Assembly (NCBI GenBank): GCA_017654935.2
Contig: CM065680.1
Location: 43,338,767 to 43,402,766, forward strand
DNA: 64,000 nucleotides
Source of the DNA: Phymorhynchus buccinoides
Taxonomy: Eukaryota > Mollusca > Gastropoda > Neogastropoda > Raphitomidae
Direction: 5' to 3'
Shown here piece after piece: positions 1 to 24,300 of this stretch. Both the position numbers and the translations under genes were made by a program. The notes beneath the pieces are model-generated. The model saw nothing but the letters and a program-made list of their open reading frames with translations, was not told where the DNA came from and searched no databases. Position 1 is the stretch's first letter; every line of letters starts with the position of its first letter.

Positions 1-138
1 CGTTTCTAAAGTAAAACAATAATGTTCAGAGGACGCTGAACAGGTATGTGAGGCGTATAGACTAAGTCTACATACTTTTTCATAATGCTTTTGTGCCTGA
101 TGTTGAAATACCCAATATTCTGCTGTCACATTGCATAG

Positions 139-184
139 AGTGATAGACATTCTGGAAGAAGAATTTCGAAAGAGCAAGGCTAAG
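139..184 (+). CDS. possible orphan internal exon (unassigned)
   Basis: A 46-bp open stretch is bounded by a plausible acceptor (GCATAG) and a strong donor (AAG then GTAAGT at 185). In the only open frame it reads VIDILEEEFRKSKAK, a charged, helix-like segment. The frame has no ATG and is closed upstream by a TGA at 104. I do not recognise the family. It could be the last visible exon of a gene to the left, or chance. Its end is in phase 0, as ADH5 exon 1 should be, but there is no start codon to make it that exon. Confidence 0.2.
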
Positions 185-227
185 GTAAGTTTCATAAGAG
201 AGCGTCCTGCGGCCGCAGAGCGATTTG

Positions 228-1440
228 GTAAAGGTCAAGATGTGCCACCCCCCCTGCATTTCTCGGTTAATTGTATTTTTCCGTTTTTGCCTTTCTTACC
301 ATACATAAAGTAGGGTGGTTATAAAATTTTAAAAAAATATTTACTTTTTGTCAAATCCTAATGAAATTTATGTCATTGGAAAGAGCCCGACAAGACCTTT
401 AAAATGATACCCAAATTATCAAAATCGGTCGAAAATTGAGAAAGTTACGACGTTTTAAAATGTTAGCTTTTTTTACATGAGCTATATAAGAAAAAGTTGA
501 TCAAGATTACCGGCCCTTACCCGTTACCGTATCAAGGTTTGGATGAATAAAACAGCCATAACTTTTTCTTTTTTTTACCAATAAACAAAACATTGGTACC
601 AAAATAAAGCTTATTCAAAGGGGCAACATCAACCCCAAACATTAGACAGATTAGGCCTAAGCTTTTTGTGCGACTCACAAGATCGCAACATCAACATGCG
701 CGTGACAGAAAACATGTCCGACAGTCTTCGACGTAACACCTCCCGACTTGTGGAGACCTTGAGCAGCATTGAGATTTATTCTAGATGCACCAAATTTGGT
801 GTACTTGTAGAAAAATAATTAAATGTAACTGCGCATTTGTTTTAAAGAATTATATAATTACCGTTCAGAAATGATAAACGAATGAATTGGACCCAAATAT
901 TGGATCGCTTGTCTCTCGCGATCGGCCGTCTTAGCGTAAAAAAAAGATCGTTCCCGAATGACCGAGTAGGTGTCTGCTTCCCGAAAGAAAGAAACTCGGA
1001 TGGTCAGCGCCAAGAATAACCACCAATAAAAACAAGCAAAGGAAGTGACCGTTTGGCACATAGCCAAAATCGCGGTTCGGATTTTCAACGAGAAAAATCG
1101 CTGCGGCTTGACCTAATTCCGTCGTTCCTACATAAAGCTGTATTTTAGGAACATTTTTAGCTATTATTAATAACCTTTTTGGAATACTAACCTTATCCCT
1201 AACCCTACCCCCAACCCTTTAAGACGGAAAAATGCAACGAACCACAACTGTGACAAATCGCAGTGTACTGCATTACATAGTGGGGGGTAGGGTTAGGTTT
1301 AGGGTTAGGGTTAGTATTCCAAAAAGAGAATTAGCTGAAAATGTTCCTAAAATACAGCTTTATGTATGGTAAGAAAGGCAAAAACGGAAAAATAGAATTA
1401 ACCGAGAAATGCAGGGGGATGGCACATCTTTACCTTTACC
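228..1440. repeat. long inverted repeat with telomere-like core, split by an insertion
   Basis: The right arm (about 1285-1440) is the reverse complement of two left pieces, 228-310 and 1129-1205. The inner part of each arm carries CCCTAA/TTAGGG-like repeats (about 1192-1215 and 1285-1315). The left arm is interrupted at TACATAAAG, which occurs at both 302-310 and 1129-1137. An insertion of about 818 bp with a 9-bp target duplication is therefore the simplest reading. This is a foldback or MITE-like structure; I cannot name the superfamily. Confidence 0.7.
311..1128. mobile_element. ~818-bp insertion with 9-bp target-site duplication
   Basis: This AT-rich block lies between the two copies of TACATAAAG that split the left arm of the surrounding inverted repeat. 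The intact right arm shows the uninterrupted sequence, which makes the insertion boundaries unusually clear. I see no terminal inverted repeats and no convincing ORF. A 9-bp duplication is typical of Mutator-like elements among others, but the class is not established. Confidence 0.5.
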
Positions 1441-1734
1441 TTCTTTTTTTTTACCTATCAGACAAGAGCTTGTAATATTTTTCCGCTAACGTTTTCTAAA
1501 GTGTTTCTTAGACCACTTTGGGCAAAATAGTTATGCGCGCAGCAACCGTCGTCTAGAGAAACTCAACCAGGGAGGGGCTTCAACAGCCTAGGCCTTGCGG
1601 CCTATTAAAGGTCCCCTCAATATCAAGTGACTTTGGGGTTTTTTTCAGTTGGTCTGAGCAAGTTTTAACAAAAAAATTAAATCAAAAGAAAAAACAGTGG
1701 TTCTGTTTTTAAGAAAAGAGCAGTAGGAACTATG
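1438..1734. other. unannotated spacer
   Basis: AT-rich sequence with no recognised gene or repeat. The following LINE fragment may extend slightly into it. Confidence 0.4.
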
Positions 1735-3018
1735 ATCCAGCCAACTACAGACCTGTGTCCCTCCCCTGCGTCTCATGCAAGCTGCTGGAACATATATGAT
1801 ATCATCATCAGCTCTACAATGGAGCACTTAGAAGTTAGAGAGACACTCCATTCTATGTTACCAGCAGCACAGCTTTAGAAGGCACCGATCCTGTGAGACG
1901 CAGCTCCTGGAGTTGGTGAGCGAACTAGTGGACAACTTGGAGGAGAACAAACAGACAGATATCCTGGTCATGGATTTTGCTAAGGCGTTTGATCTGTCAA
2001 CCACAGCCTCCTTCTCCACAAGTTGCACCACTACGGTATTAGGAAAGATGTAAATTGCTGGGTCAGAAACTTCCTTTCAGGCAGTCGTGGTAGAGGGGTC
2101 TTAATTTGAATTTGTATCTGTCATTCAGGCGTGCCTCAGGGATCAGTTCTCGGATCATGTCTTTTCTTGATATACATCAACGACTAGCTTGAGAAAGTGT
2201 CATCAAGCACAAGACTGTTCGCTGACGACACAGCGATATACAGGATAGTAGCCTCCCAGCGGGACCAAGAACAACTGCAACAAGACCTACACCACCTGGC
2301 AGAAAGGGAGGAGAGCTGGGACATGAAGTTCCACCCAGGGACGTGCATTGTCCTGCCTGTGTCCAGGAGAAGAACACCACTGGCGCATAGCTACCAACTG
2401 TATGGCCACACCCTGGACACGGTGTCCTCTGTCAAATACCTGGGGATCAACATCCAAAAGGACATCAGCTGGGACACCCAGGTCGAAGAAATAACTGCAA
2501 AGGCGAACAGAATGCTAGGATTCCTGCATTGCAGCCTAAAGGTCAGCTTAATGGAACTTAGGGAACGAGCATGCCTGGCGTTGGTCAGACCCCTGCTTGA
2601 GTACGCCTGTTCTGTTTGGGATCCTTACACGAAGAGACTTGTGGATAAGATCGAAGCAGTTCAGAGAAGGGCGGCTCGCTTCATGCTCAACCGCTACCAC
2701 AACACCTCAAGTGTGAGCAACATGCTGACTCATTTGGGTTGGCCTCTGCTGGAACACCAAAGGAAGGCTGACAATGTTATATAAAATACAGCACAACATT
2801 GTCCAAGTCAGCAACAGCAGAATTCAATCAGCTGTAACTCGACAAAGAAGAAGACACAACCAACAACTGAGTGTTATTCCGTGCCGTACTGAATACAGAG
2901 GTAGCTCCTTCTTTCCTGGGACGATCAGGGACTGGAACCAACTGTCAGATGTGGCTGTAACAGAGCCATCCATTGATGTATTCCAGTCAAAAGTTAACTC
3001 ACAGTAAAAAAAAAATTA
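1735..3018 (+). pseudogene. 5'-truncated, decayed non-LTR retrotransposon reverse transcriptase (Jockey/CR1-like)
   Basis: Conserved reverse-transcriptase blocks occur in order on the + strand: NYRPVSL near 1740, DFAKAFD near 1975, GVPQGSVLG near 2130, and the catalytic FADD box at 2218-2229. The thumb/C-terminal signature follows (SVKYLGI, RRAARF and a C-terminal WNQLSD motif near 2935). Several stops and frame changes break the protein. The two longest open pieces are 2197-2784 and 2774-3007, which overlap in different frames. The stop at the end is followed by a short A-rich run. Endonuclease and ORF1 are absent, as usual for 5'-truncated LINEs. It lies upstream of ADH5 exon 2, in intron 1 or the 5' flank. 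Clade assignment is from motif style only. Confidence 0.88.
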
Positions 3019-3204
3019 AAGTTAGCTGTTCGTGCCTGATGCGGCATCAGATGTAAACATGTTGAGAAACTTAATATCCACTTTTCTTCTTGATTGATAA
3101 ATGTGTAAAGCAATGAAAAGCATCTTCAAAGTATGCAAGAGAGAAACAAAAGGCAGCAACATGATCAAGCAGCACTGTTCATTTCCTTTAAGCTAAATCA
3201 GTTT

Positions 3205-3270
3205 CTTCTTCTTCTGCGTTCCATGGCCATAATGGGTAAGGTACATACGTTTTCAGTTTCAGTTTAAAGC
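3205..3270 (-). repeat. SINE-like family A, fragment
   Basis: Contains the family's end motif CTTCTGCGTTCC followed by ATGGCCATAATGGG and a piece of the CAGTTTTCAG region. Fuller copies lie near 4.6, 25.3 and 60.8 kb. Read on the - strand the element ends in GAA repeats, which look like a SINE tail, so that is the likely polarity. Confidence 0.6.
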
Positions 3271-3513
3271 AGTACATGATGCACACAGTTTTGAGAGTGG
3301 TGAAATGCACTGATGCTGAAGGATGGAATGACAAAAAAACCATTAAAAAAAACCATTACCCTTTACCCCCCCCCCCCCCCCCCCCACGCCACCCAAAAAA
3401 CAAGCAACTGGCAATCATCCCTTTCCTAACTCTTACCTCACCCCGTAAAACTAAAAGACAAACTGAAATCAAACACACACTGTAAAATAGATAGACACAT
3501 AGAGACAGTCTAG

Positions 3514-15855
<12,342 letters not shown>

Positions 15856-16355
15856 NNNNNNNNNNNNNNNNNNNNNNNNNNNNNNNNNNNNNNNNNNNNN
15901 NNNNNNNNNNNNNNNNNNNNNNNNNNNNNNNNNNNNNNNNNNNNNNNNNNNNNNNNNNNNNNNNNNNNNNNNNNNNNNNNNNNNNNNNNNNNNNNNNNNN
16001 NNNNNNNNNNNNNNNNNNNNNNNNNNNNNNNNNNNNNNNNNNNNNNNNNNNNNNNNNNNNNNNNNNNNNNNNNNNNNNNNNNNNNNNNNNNNNNNNNNNN
16101 NNNNNNNNNNNNNNNNNNNNNNNNNNNNNNNNNNNNNNNNNNNNNNNNNNNNNNNNNNNNNNNNNNNNNNNNNNNNNNNNNNNNNNNNNNNNNNNNNNNN
16201 NNNNNNNNNNNNNNNNNNNNNNNNNNNNNNNNNNNNNNNNNNNNNNNNNNNNNNNNNNNNNNNNNNNNNNNNNNNNNNNNNNNNNNNNNNNNNNNNNNNN
16301 NNNNNNNNNNNNNNNNNNNNNNNNNNNNNNNNNNNNNNNNNNNNNNNNNNNNNNN
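15856..16355. other. assembly gap (500 N)
   Basis: Exactly 500 unknown bases, a conventional placeholder length, so the true size is probably unknown. It swallows the end of ADH5. Confidence 0.99.
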
Positions 16356-19300
16356 CTCTTCTCCTAACTCTCTCTCTCCCCCCCCCCTACTTCTCTCGTT
16401 AATTGTCATTATGTTTAATCTATGCTACTACCCCAATATCTGATTATTTCCCCTTCGTCATCCATGGCGGGCACATTGGCCTCTTCAATGAAGTAAAACA
16501 TGTGACTTCCACTTCTCACTACTTCTTCCAAGACCACACACAGTACAGTTCACAACACATGCTACATTCACACACTTGCCACACAAACACACACAAACAC
16601 ACACACACACACACAGATAAGTAGTATATAAAAATCTTCAATCTAACTCGACTCTCTCGAGTCGCTTCATAACTAACTCTCTACTCTGACTCTACCTCTC
16701 GACCTATACTCTCTCTACTCGACATCTCCCCCCCCACCAAATCGGCTCTCTGCACAACACAACACACACACATTACGCACACGCCCACCACACACACACA
16801 CACACAATTCATACTCTCACAATAAATGAATAGTGCCACGCCCTTACTAGTGTTGAGCACCTACTACACTCTAACTGCATGCCTAAGATGAAAATTGTTT
16901 AGCATACTGATCTAGGCTAATAAATACCAAGGCATCAGCCACATTTGCCTGGCAAACAGAAAGCTACCGCAGCTCGTGCGCCCCACAGGAGAGCAGAAAG
17001 CTGAGACAAGCCGATAAAGAAAGCAAATATGTGAATGGTGAGGAGGAGCCATGCCCCCTGGCATATATCAGGTGTGCTATAACTCTGCAGGTTATCAAGT
17101 GTGTTGAGACCCAACCAGACACCTACATGGTAAATATATTTTAACACTAATTTCATGATGCTATCTTTATTACACCTGTAAGAAACCACGATTACTTTGT
17201 ATTGCTATGATTAGGTAGTCAACAACGTGATCTGTTTCATGCTTACGATAATATGCATTTTTTAATGCAGCTTAATCTAATATAGAACTACTCCAAAATT
17301 GAAGAGATTTACACATGCCAAAATTTTCATAACTTTCTATGCGCCTTAATATCAAATAGAAGTTATGATATTGTTTAATATAGTTTATTTATTTAATATG
17401 ACTCGGATCAAAATCCCTCGTACGCGCGCCAAGGATTGCGCGCCCCCGCCCTCTAGCAAAGGCTGCTCTGTGCGCATACCCTCAAACCCCCCCGAGCATG
17501 CCTCTGATAATTGCATAACCCCCCCCCCCAAATTAAACAAGTAAAATACAACCCATGCTGCCAGCAGTGGCGTATAGCTAATCCACTGAATAAAAGCTTA
17601 TCTTCTTAATGAACATGTTCACATAGGCTTTAAATGAGTCATGATATCGCCAAAAATGCTAAAATCTTCGTTGTGATGAACTTAGGCCTTTTCTTTGGCA
17701 GCTTGCAAATCATTAAAAAGACCACATGTTAAAATGCATTATCTCAGCCTTGCAGCTAAAAGGTCACACAGACAAGCCCCCCATCTCTAATATCAAAATG
17801 AATCTAGCAGGCAACTAGACTCCCTACCACTTATGAGCGGGCCATAATAAGTCATGTCATATTGATTCTAAATGTCTTAATTGCCCCTCGTCTCACCTCC
17901 CCAGTATGCCCAGCCTTGCCCCCCGCCCTATTTCAGCGCTATTATTCTAGCCTTTAGTATTTTTCACACAGACTAAGCGAACTTAATACAAAATGGGTAC
18001 ATTGCCTTTGTTATGTGCTATATCCCTAAAGTATTTTTTTGACAATCAAAACTTGCTGCCCAGCAATGATCATGCCTCATATGCGGATGAATGGAGGGGC
18101 GTGAGAGGGGAGGTGGGTAATTTGGGGATGGAGTTAGCAGATAACGGAAGTGAGACAAGGCGCAGCGGCCAACAGGAGGCGGGCATGCAGGCTATTAAAT
18201 CGATGCCGGAGCGGTCACATTTGTGTGTGTCGTGCAGTGGTTTTTACTGCATACGCAGGAAATAGAAAAAAATAGCTCTAGATGGTGTGTGTGATGTTAG
18301 GCTAACAGTCAAATGACAATTTGCTGATATCATTTACATCTTTGGCCCCAAAAAAAACAATCTTTTGCCTTGTTACATTGTAATTACTCAATCGAGATTC
18401 GTCATCACATCAGATAGAAATGTAAAGATGTCAAAAAAAATAATCTGATCTTGAAATTTCGTATATCTATCCCACTTTTAGATGATGGAAGTTTCAGATC
18501 ACTAGGCCTATTATTTAGCCCCAAGGCTGTTACTAGTTTCGCCTCCTTTGCAAGTTCGTTACTGTGTTGCAATCAGTCCAGTCTACAACAAAGTCATGTG
18601 ACTAAATAATTCGCTTCATTGAGACCATATAGAGAGACCAGGCTTAATAAGTGGCCAAAAATTAATTTAAGCACCTTAACAAGTACAATATGAAACGATC
18701 AAAGCAAGGAATATATTTGCCCCGTGCAATAAGTTTCACCTACCTCTACCAGAGGATTCAAGTTTGCTACATTCCGATCAACTAAGAACTGGTGTCACCG
18801 AACGAAATGAAGCAATCTTCACAATTAAGGCTGGAAATAAACTTAAATCGTGCTAATAAAACTGTCGCCAAATACTGTTTACGCCTTATTCCATTAAGAA
18901 ACAATGAACACGGCCGGACTAAAAAAATGATCCGTAATTGTTGAAGGATGGGTCCGAGTATCTGCGCGCCATGCATCGGCCGCTCGCTCCGCCTATTTTG
19001 TCACTGAGCCTATGCAGAGCAAAGCTATCACTTTGTGTAACAAGGACGCTCGCCGCGTTCGGATTCACTTGGACAGATGCTTTAATAGTCTGCTATACAT
19101 GGGTAGTTAAGACTTTAAATAATCATAGCGAATAAGGCAAAAGTTCATAGCCAGAACATCGATTTATGACCGAAATATTTCACTAATACACAATAAAAAT
19201 GATTTTTTGTTGGCGCTCATTTTTAGGTCGCCATCCACACACTTCGCCCATTACAAAACTACGCAGAGAATGACTTCCCTCTAAGAGTGCTCATACTAAT

Positions 19301-21242
19301 TTTTAGGCATAGCAAAGCAAAGCCAGCGCAACCCATTTGGTCAAAACCGTGATAAGGCATCTCGCAAAACTGCCGCGCCATGGCCGGCCAAGCCGACAAA
19401 AACGATTAGGTTAAACAGTGCCAAGATTCAAAGTCGCCCGCACACACTCACACTAGTGATAAAGGCCTACACAAAATTTACATAGAAGAAAAGAATAAGT
19501 TATAATTTTATCAACCTGTGCTTGCTTTTGCTTATGTTGCATTTAGTGATAGGATTTGCAAGCGGCATAATTGTCAGTTGAATATGCGTGCTCAATTTTA
19601 CCAATGGACCGTAAGTCATGCGAAGAAGGTTTGACTACCTAGTATTATGGACAAATAAAAAGTCTCGATATCTTATATACATTACTATTTTCTTCATCTT
19701 TTTAGAGCTTAATGCCAACCATGTTTCTTTAATTCACAGATCACATCTTTTGTTTTGCTATTGTCAGCATGCATACATAGTACAATAGGCCTGCCTTTCT
19801 TTTAAGTTTTCTCTATTATATTCCATGCAGTCGCCTCTTATGGTTTAATGAGCCATATCTAAGAAATCACAGAGAAATGTTGCCCGAACATCTTTTTTTT
19901 TCTTTCTTTTCTTGAAATAGCTAGCTGTCTGATTCTGGTTGTGACTGTCTGAAACGAACTCTTCAATTCCCCCCATGCGTCATATAAAGCAATCGCCTGT
20001 CAACAATTTTCAGGATAATGAAAATGAGGCGCTTACAAAACAGCAATGAGCCAGGACAAAGATACTCAACAAAACATGTAACGTCCATCCATCATGACCC
20101 TTCTTCTGCCTAATCTGTGTACTTCTCCTATTGATATTCTGGAGCTAAAAGTAGACTAGGCTTGTTCACAAGGCCATGAAGGAACTGTACATTGAACCAG
20201 GCGCTCAGCTACCGTCCCCCCCTAGGGGCATTTAGTCCATGCCCGAAACAAGCCTTAAAATGGCACCCTGTCCTGAATCACTTTCTGTTTTGGCGTCCTA
20301 GAAACGAGTTGCAATCAACATTTGTAGAGCAATCACTTAGTCTTGTTAGCTAGACCTTACTCGCTATAGAACACAGCGATCACCAAAAAACAATAGCATA
20401 ATGTGAAAGTGCCGTCCTAACAGACATGTTACAAATAGCAGTTACTGGAACACCAAAGAAGATCTTGAATATTGAAGCATAATAAACACCAAAAAGCATT
20501 TTACACAAAAATCTGCGAACGAGTTGCAGAATATTGCTAGATATGAAATAATTAAAAGTGATGTTCGTTTTGACCTGATTCCATGACATGCTTTCGTCCC
20601 TGCACGAATTAAGTCTCTGTCCCATGCATATTTTAAGTCCTATCGCTACCCTGAGGAAACTGTAACAGAGTAAGGCAGCCCTGTTTGAACATGACAGTAA
20701 GTTGCAGGTTTGCAATAAGCGAGCTAAGCTTGGTTACCTACAAGCTAAAGCATATGTTCCCCTCATTCTCACCCACTCCGCATGTTTAATCCATCTCCTT
20801 CACTTCACCACTCTTCATGTTTATCCCATCTCCTTCATACTCTAGATCATGTATACATCCCGTTACTTCATCCGGCTTGTTTATTTCCATAGAGTTTAGC
20901 GAAAGCCATAATTCATACTTATTGTAGGCACTGAATTTATTCAGGCAAATATGGCATCTAACATCCACAGGCTAGCGCCCCCATTGAAATGCCGACAAAT
21001 CCCAGCCAGCTATGGCTCATACCTCAGGTCTGAGGTGTGTAAGTCACTCTGTGCCTGTGATGCTGTTGCTGTGTTCTGTATTTATGATTAGTACCGCAGA
21101 CCAAAAAAAGCATATGTCGGTTGATGTATGGTTTTGTTTTTCTAATGTTGGATTCTGCAATGTTTCACTCTTCTTTTACTTCCCTAAACGCTAATTTGTG
21201 TTTAATTTTGCTTCATGTTAAGACACTGTTCTGTTCTTCTAG
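16356..21242. other. gene-poor region after the gap
   Basis: The first ~450 bases are CT/CA-biased and irregular, as at a low-quality contig edge. The rest is AT-rich with scattered GC-rich patches (about 17.4, 18.1, 18.95 and 19.3 kb). No recognisable protein, RNA gene or repeat copy was found on either strand. The 5' exons of DCTN4 were looked for here and not found. Confidence 0.5.
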
Positions 21243-21352
21243 TGTCAAGGAGACAGAAAAAACACCAGCGGCATTGGAACAGGTGACTCCTGTAACTGAA
21301 TTCGACCCCCTTCCAGTCTCCATCTTTACAGAACCAATCCAGTTAGATAAAG
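21243..21352 (+). CDS. DCTN4: DCTN4 exon (first visible)
   Basis: 110 nt between GTTCTTCTAG and GTTAGT. Encodes [13 protein letters not shown]... and [12 protein letters not shown], the weakly conserved acidic segment before the cysteine motif. Starts in phase 1, so at least one upstream exon is required. Confidence 0.85.
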
Positions 21353-24300
21353 GTTAGTGTACTTTATAAAAATATTGACTTTTTTTTTTCTAATCAGCTT
21401 GATCAGTTTTGTCATGGATCTTTTGCTAGACTGTCTTACGTTTGCATGAGTTGTACATTTTTATTTCAGTTTCTAAGTCCTGAATTCACTACATGCTTTT
21501 CAGGCATATAATTTCTACCACATTTTCTGTATGTATTTTGCCTTTATTTTTTTTATTTCAATTTAGTGGAAGTAATGTGGTTTGGGGGTGCTGAAGAGTG
21601 CACCAAGTAGAAAAAAGCCTTTCTCTGAAAGTTGGCTTTGCCAACTGTATTGCTGTGAAACAGAACACAGAAAACTGCACTAAACGTGTGGCAGGGTTAG
21701 AAATAAATGTACCATATATTTTGGACTATAGTATCAGACAGTACTTTTTTTCCCAGACTGATGACCCCAGCACCTTATAATTAGTTCGTTCGTCCGTTCC
21801 GAGGGATGATGACCATTCTTCAACAGTTCATCCTGGTTAAAATGTAGGATGCTGGATGAGTTCACATATGGCTAGTGAGGCCAATGCGAGCCAGGAATGA
21901 TCTCTGACAGTGAGGACAGGAGAAAGAGTTGGGGGGGATCTGTCGGGGTTGCAGAGCTAGTGAGGCCAATGCGAGCCAGGAAAAGGGTCTCTGACAGTGA
22001 GGACAGAAGAAACAGTTGGGGTGATCTGTCTGGGTTGCAGAGCTGCGACTGTTAAGGCGGATGACTAGTCATGTATTAAGAAAATATTACAACAATATCT
22101 TAATTTTGTGTTAAAAAATTTGGGGGGCTGCACCTTATAATAGCGGGGTGAGCATTATAGGCCGAAAAATATGGAAACCAAACTGCCTCTTTTCACTCAG
22201 TCAGCCGGGACCGAACCCTCTCTTCCTGTTCCCCCCCTGTCATTAAAGGCTACCGCTCTCTTTCTCTTCTACTCTCTTGCATTTAGTGTCTGTTTCTGCT
22301 GTATTCCATTTATGTCATCTGTGTGTGTTCGCTTTGTATGCGTTTTTTGTGTCAATGCGTTATGTAATGTTTGACGTCTGTGTGTGCGCGTTGCGATTTG
22401 ATTTATATCAGGGATTAGCGCCCTATAAATACCTGTATGTTGTTGTGTTGTTGTTGTTGTTTCCTGCACTAGTGACCTACCTGAGTCATCGGCTGAATGC
22501 CCCAGAGTTCCAGCCCCCCTTGGCCAGTAACCTGAGACCTGTCCACAAGCATCTGCTGGTCCGTCGCTCCCTTAGGTGTCGGGTATGGTATTTTGGATTG
22601 ATTTATCGCTGTATGTTGTGTAATGTCTTCTCTGTGTATGTAAGTGTTAAAGCCAGCCCAGGACTATTTAAACAAACAGCGATAGTTAACAATAGCAGAT
22701 TCTGCTTGTTGCTGTGAATGAAACTTTCCTTTGTCAATCTAGTGAGAAGGGGTCCACATCAGATAAGGTTTCTAGAACAAAGACATCATGCAAGCCAATA
22801 CAGGCAGCCCAGAGAGATGCTGGCTTCTTTCTCTGTCTCGGTCTAACAACTGATGCCTATTGAATGAAATTCTGTTGACACGTCCTCCGGTCTGGAACAG
22901 ACACATATGGGACATTAGTAGAGTAGAAATAATGATGGTGGGAACGATCATGGAAAGCAATGCCCGGAGGCAGTGCAACAACCAAGACAGTCCCAAAATT
23001 TTTAGCAATACAGATGTGTATATTGATATGTAACTGATGCGTAATCCTTTGCTTCAGGTCTTTTATACGCTTGTTGTGGTTTTAAGGATGTGTGGTGGTG
23101 GTGTTTGTCTGTGTGTGGGTGTGTGAGTTCTGTCTGTATGCGTGAATGTTGATGGGAACTTTCCTTAATTTTTCCTTGTTTTACATTATTGACCTAACAT
23201 TTGTTAAAACAGACTTGTTCCATTCCTATTCTGAACTTTTAAACCAATATTCATATTTATTTTAATTCAGTGCGTTTTGGGTTTGTTTGTTTTTTGTGTT
23301 TTTTCAGGAGTGTGAGCACAATCTGAGCAAACCAGACTTCAACCCTCTCTCCATCAAGTTCAAAATTCAGTTGATAGCTCTGTGAGTAAGAAAATTGTGG
23401 ATAGATTCCATAGTACTAGTAGTGTTTATTTTGTATGTTTGATTGATTGTGATATTTCTTTCTGATGTAATATCCCCTAAGTAAAATATACCCTCAAAGT
23501 AAATTATTTTTGAAAAATATTGTTTTTGTTTGGTTAGTTTGTATTATTCTGTTATCATAAATCACAATGATTTTATCAAATCATGTGTGATACTGTACAA
23601 TCAATATTTACGAGGATAGGCAGTCATAGATGTTAAAAGGTACTAGTGAGCTGTCATCATTAGTAAATGTGTCTGTATCAGTGATGTGTATTTGTGAATG
23701 ATGTTCATGTTCACTGTAACCTGCTATTTAATTTTGTATTATTTTTTTTAAACCCAATGTAATCAGTTGAGAATTTGATCTTGTGGTGTGAAGACCTGTA
23801 GTGAAAAGAATCTACGGAGAGCCGGACAACAGCAGGTTTCCAGAAAAGAAGCCCCCCTGAATCAAATGTTTCGGCCCTGAACTTTCTACACTCTAAGGGG
23901 GCCGGGCCACACCCAGATCATGACTGGGCGCCCCTCTGCTGTCATATGTTGTATGTATAGAAACCTTGAGTAGGACTTCTACATAACTAATGGCTATTAA
24001 CATGTACTTTAGTTTCTGTTCTGGAGGAGATCAGCCTTCTAATTCTTTTCAAATCTTTGTTCCTAGGAACCATGTTCCTGAACTGCGAATCATGGCCCCT
24101 GCTACGTTTACTGTCAACAAAGTAAGACTTTCCTTCATTTCGGATTTGTATGTCTTTGTGTAGTGTCTCTTAGTCTTTATAAAGGCGTGTGTCTATGTCT
24201 ATGTTGCCAATTGACTTTTTTAATGAATCAATAAAACTAAAACATGCTTTTTCTTGTTGTTATTGACGTACCCTGGCTAAAAGACTCTAAGGATCATCCC

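Noticed and set aside
714..735. ATG with MSDSLR as ADH5 exon 1
   Set aside because: The GT that follows is not in phase 0 as exon 2 requires, and it lies inside the inserted 818-bp element.
1190..1315. Chromosome end or true telomere
   Set aside because: Only a few imperfect repeats, in opposing orientation and flanked by ordinary sequence.
16935..17189. 84-residue minus-strand ORF after the gap, and an exon-like stretch with GGTGAGG on the + strand
   Set aside because: No family resemblance to DCTN4 or anything recognised; splice-like ends alone are too weak.
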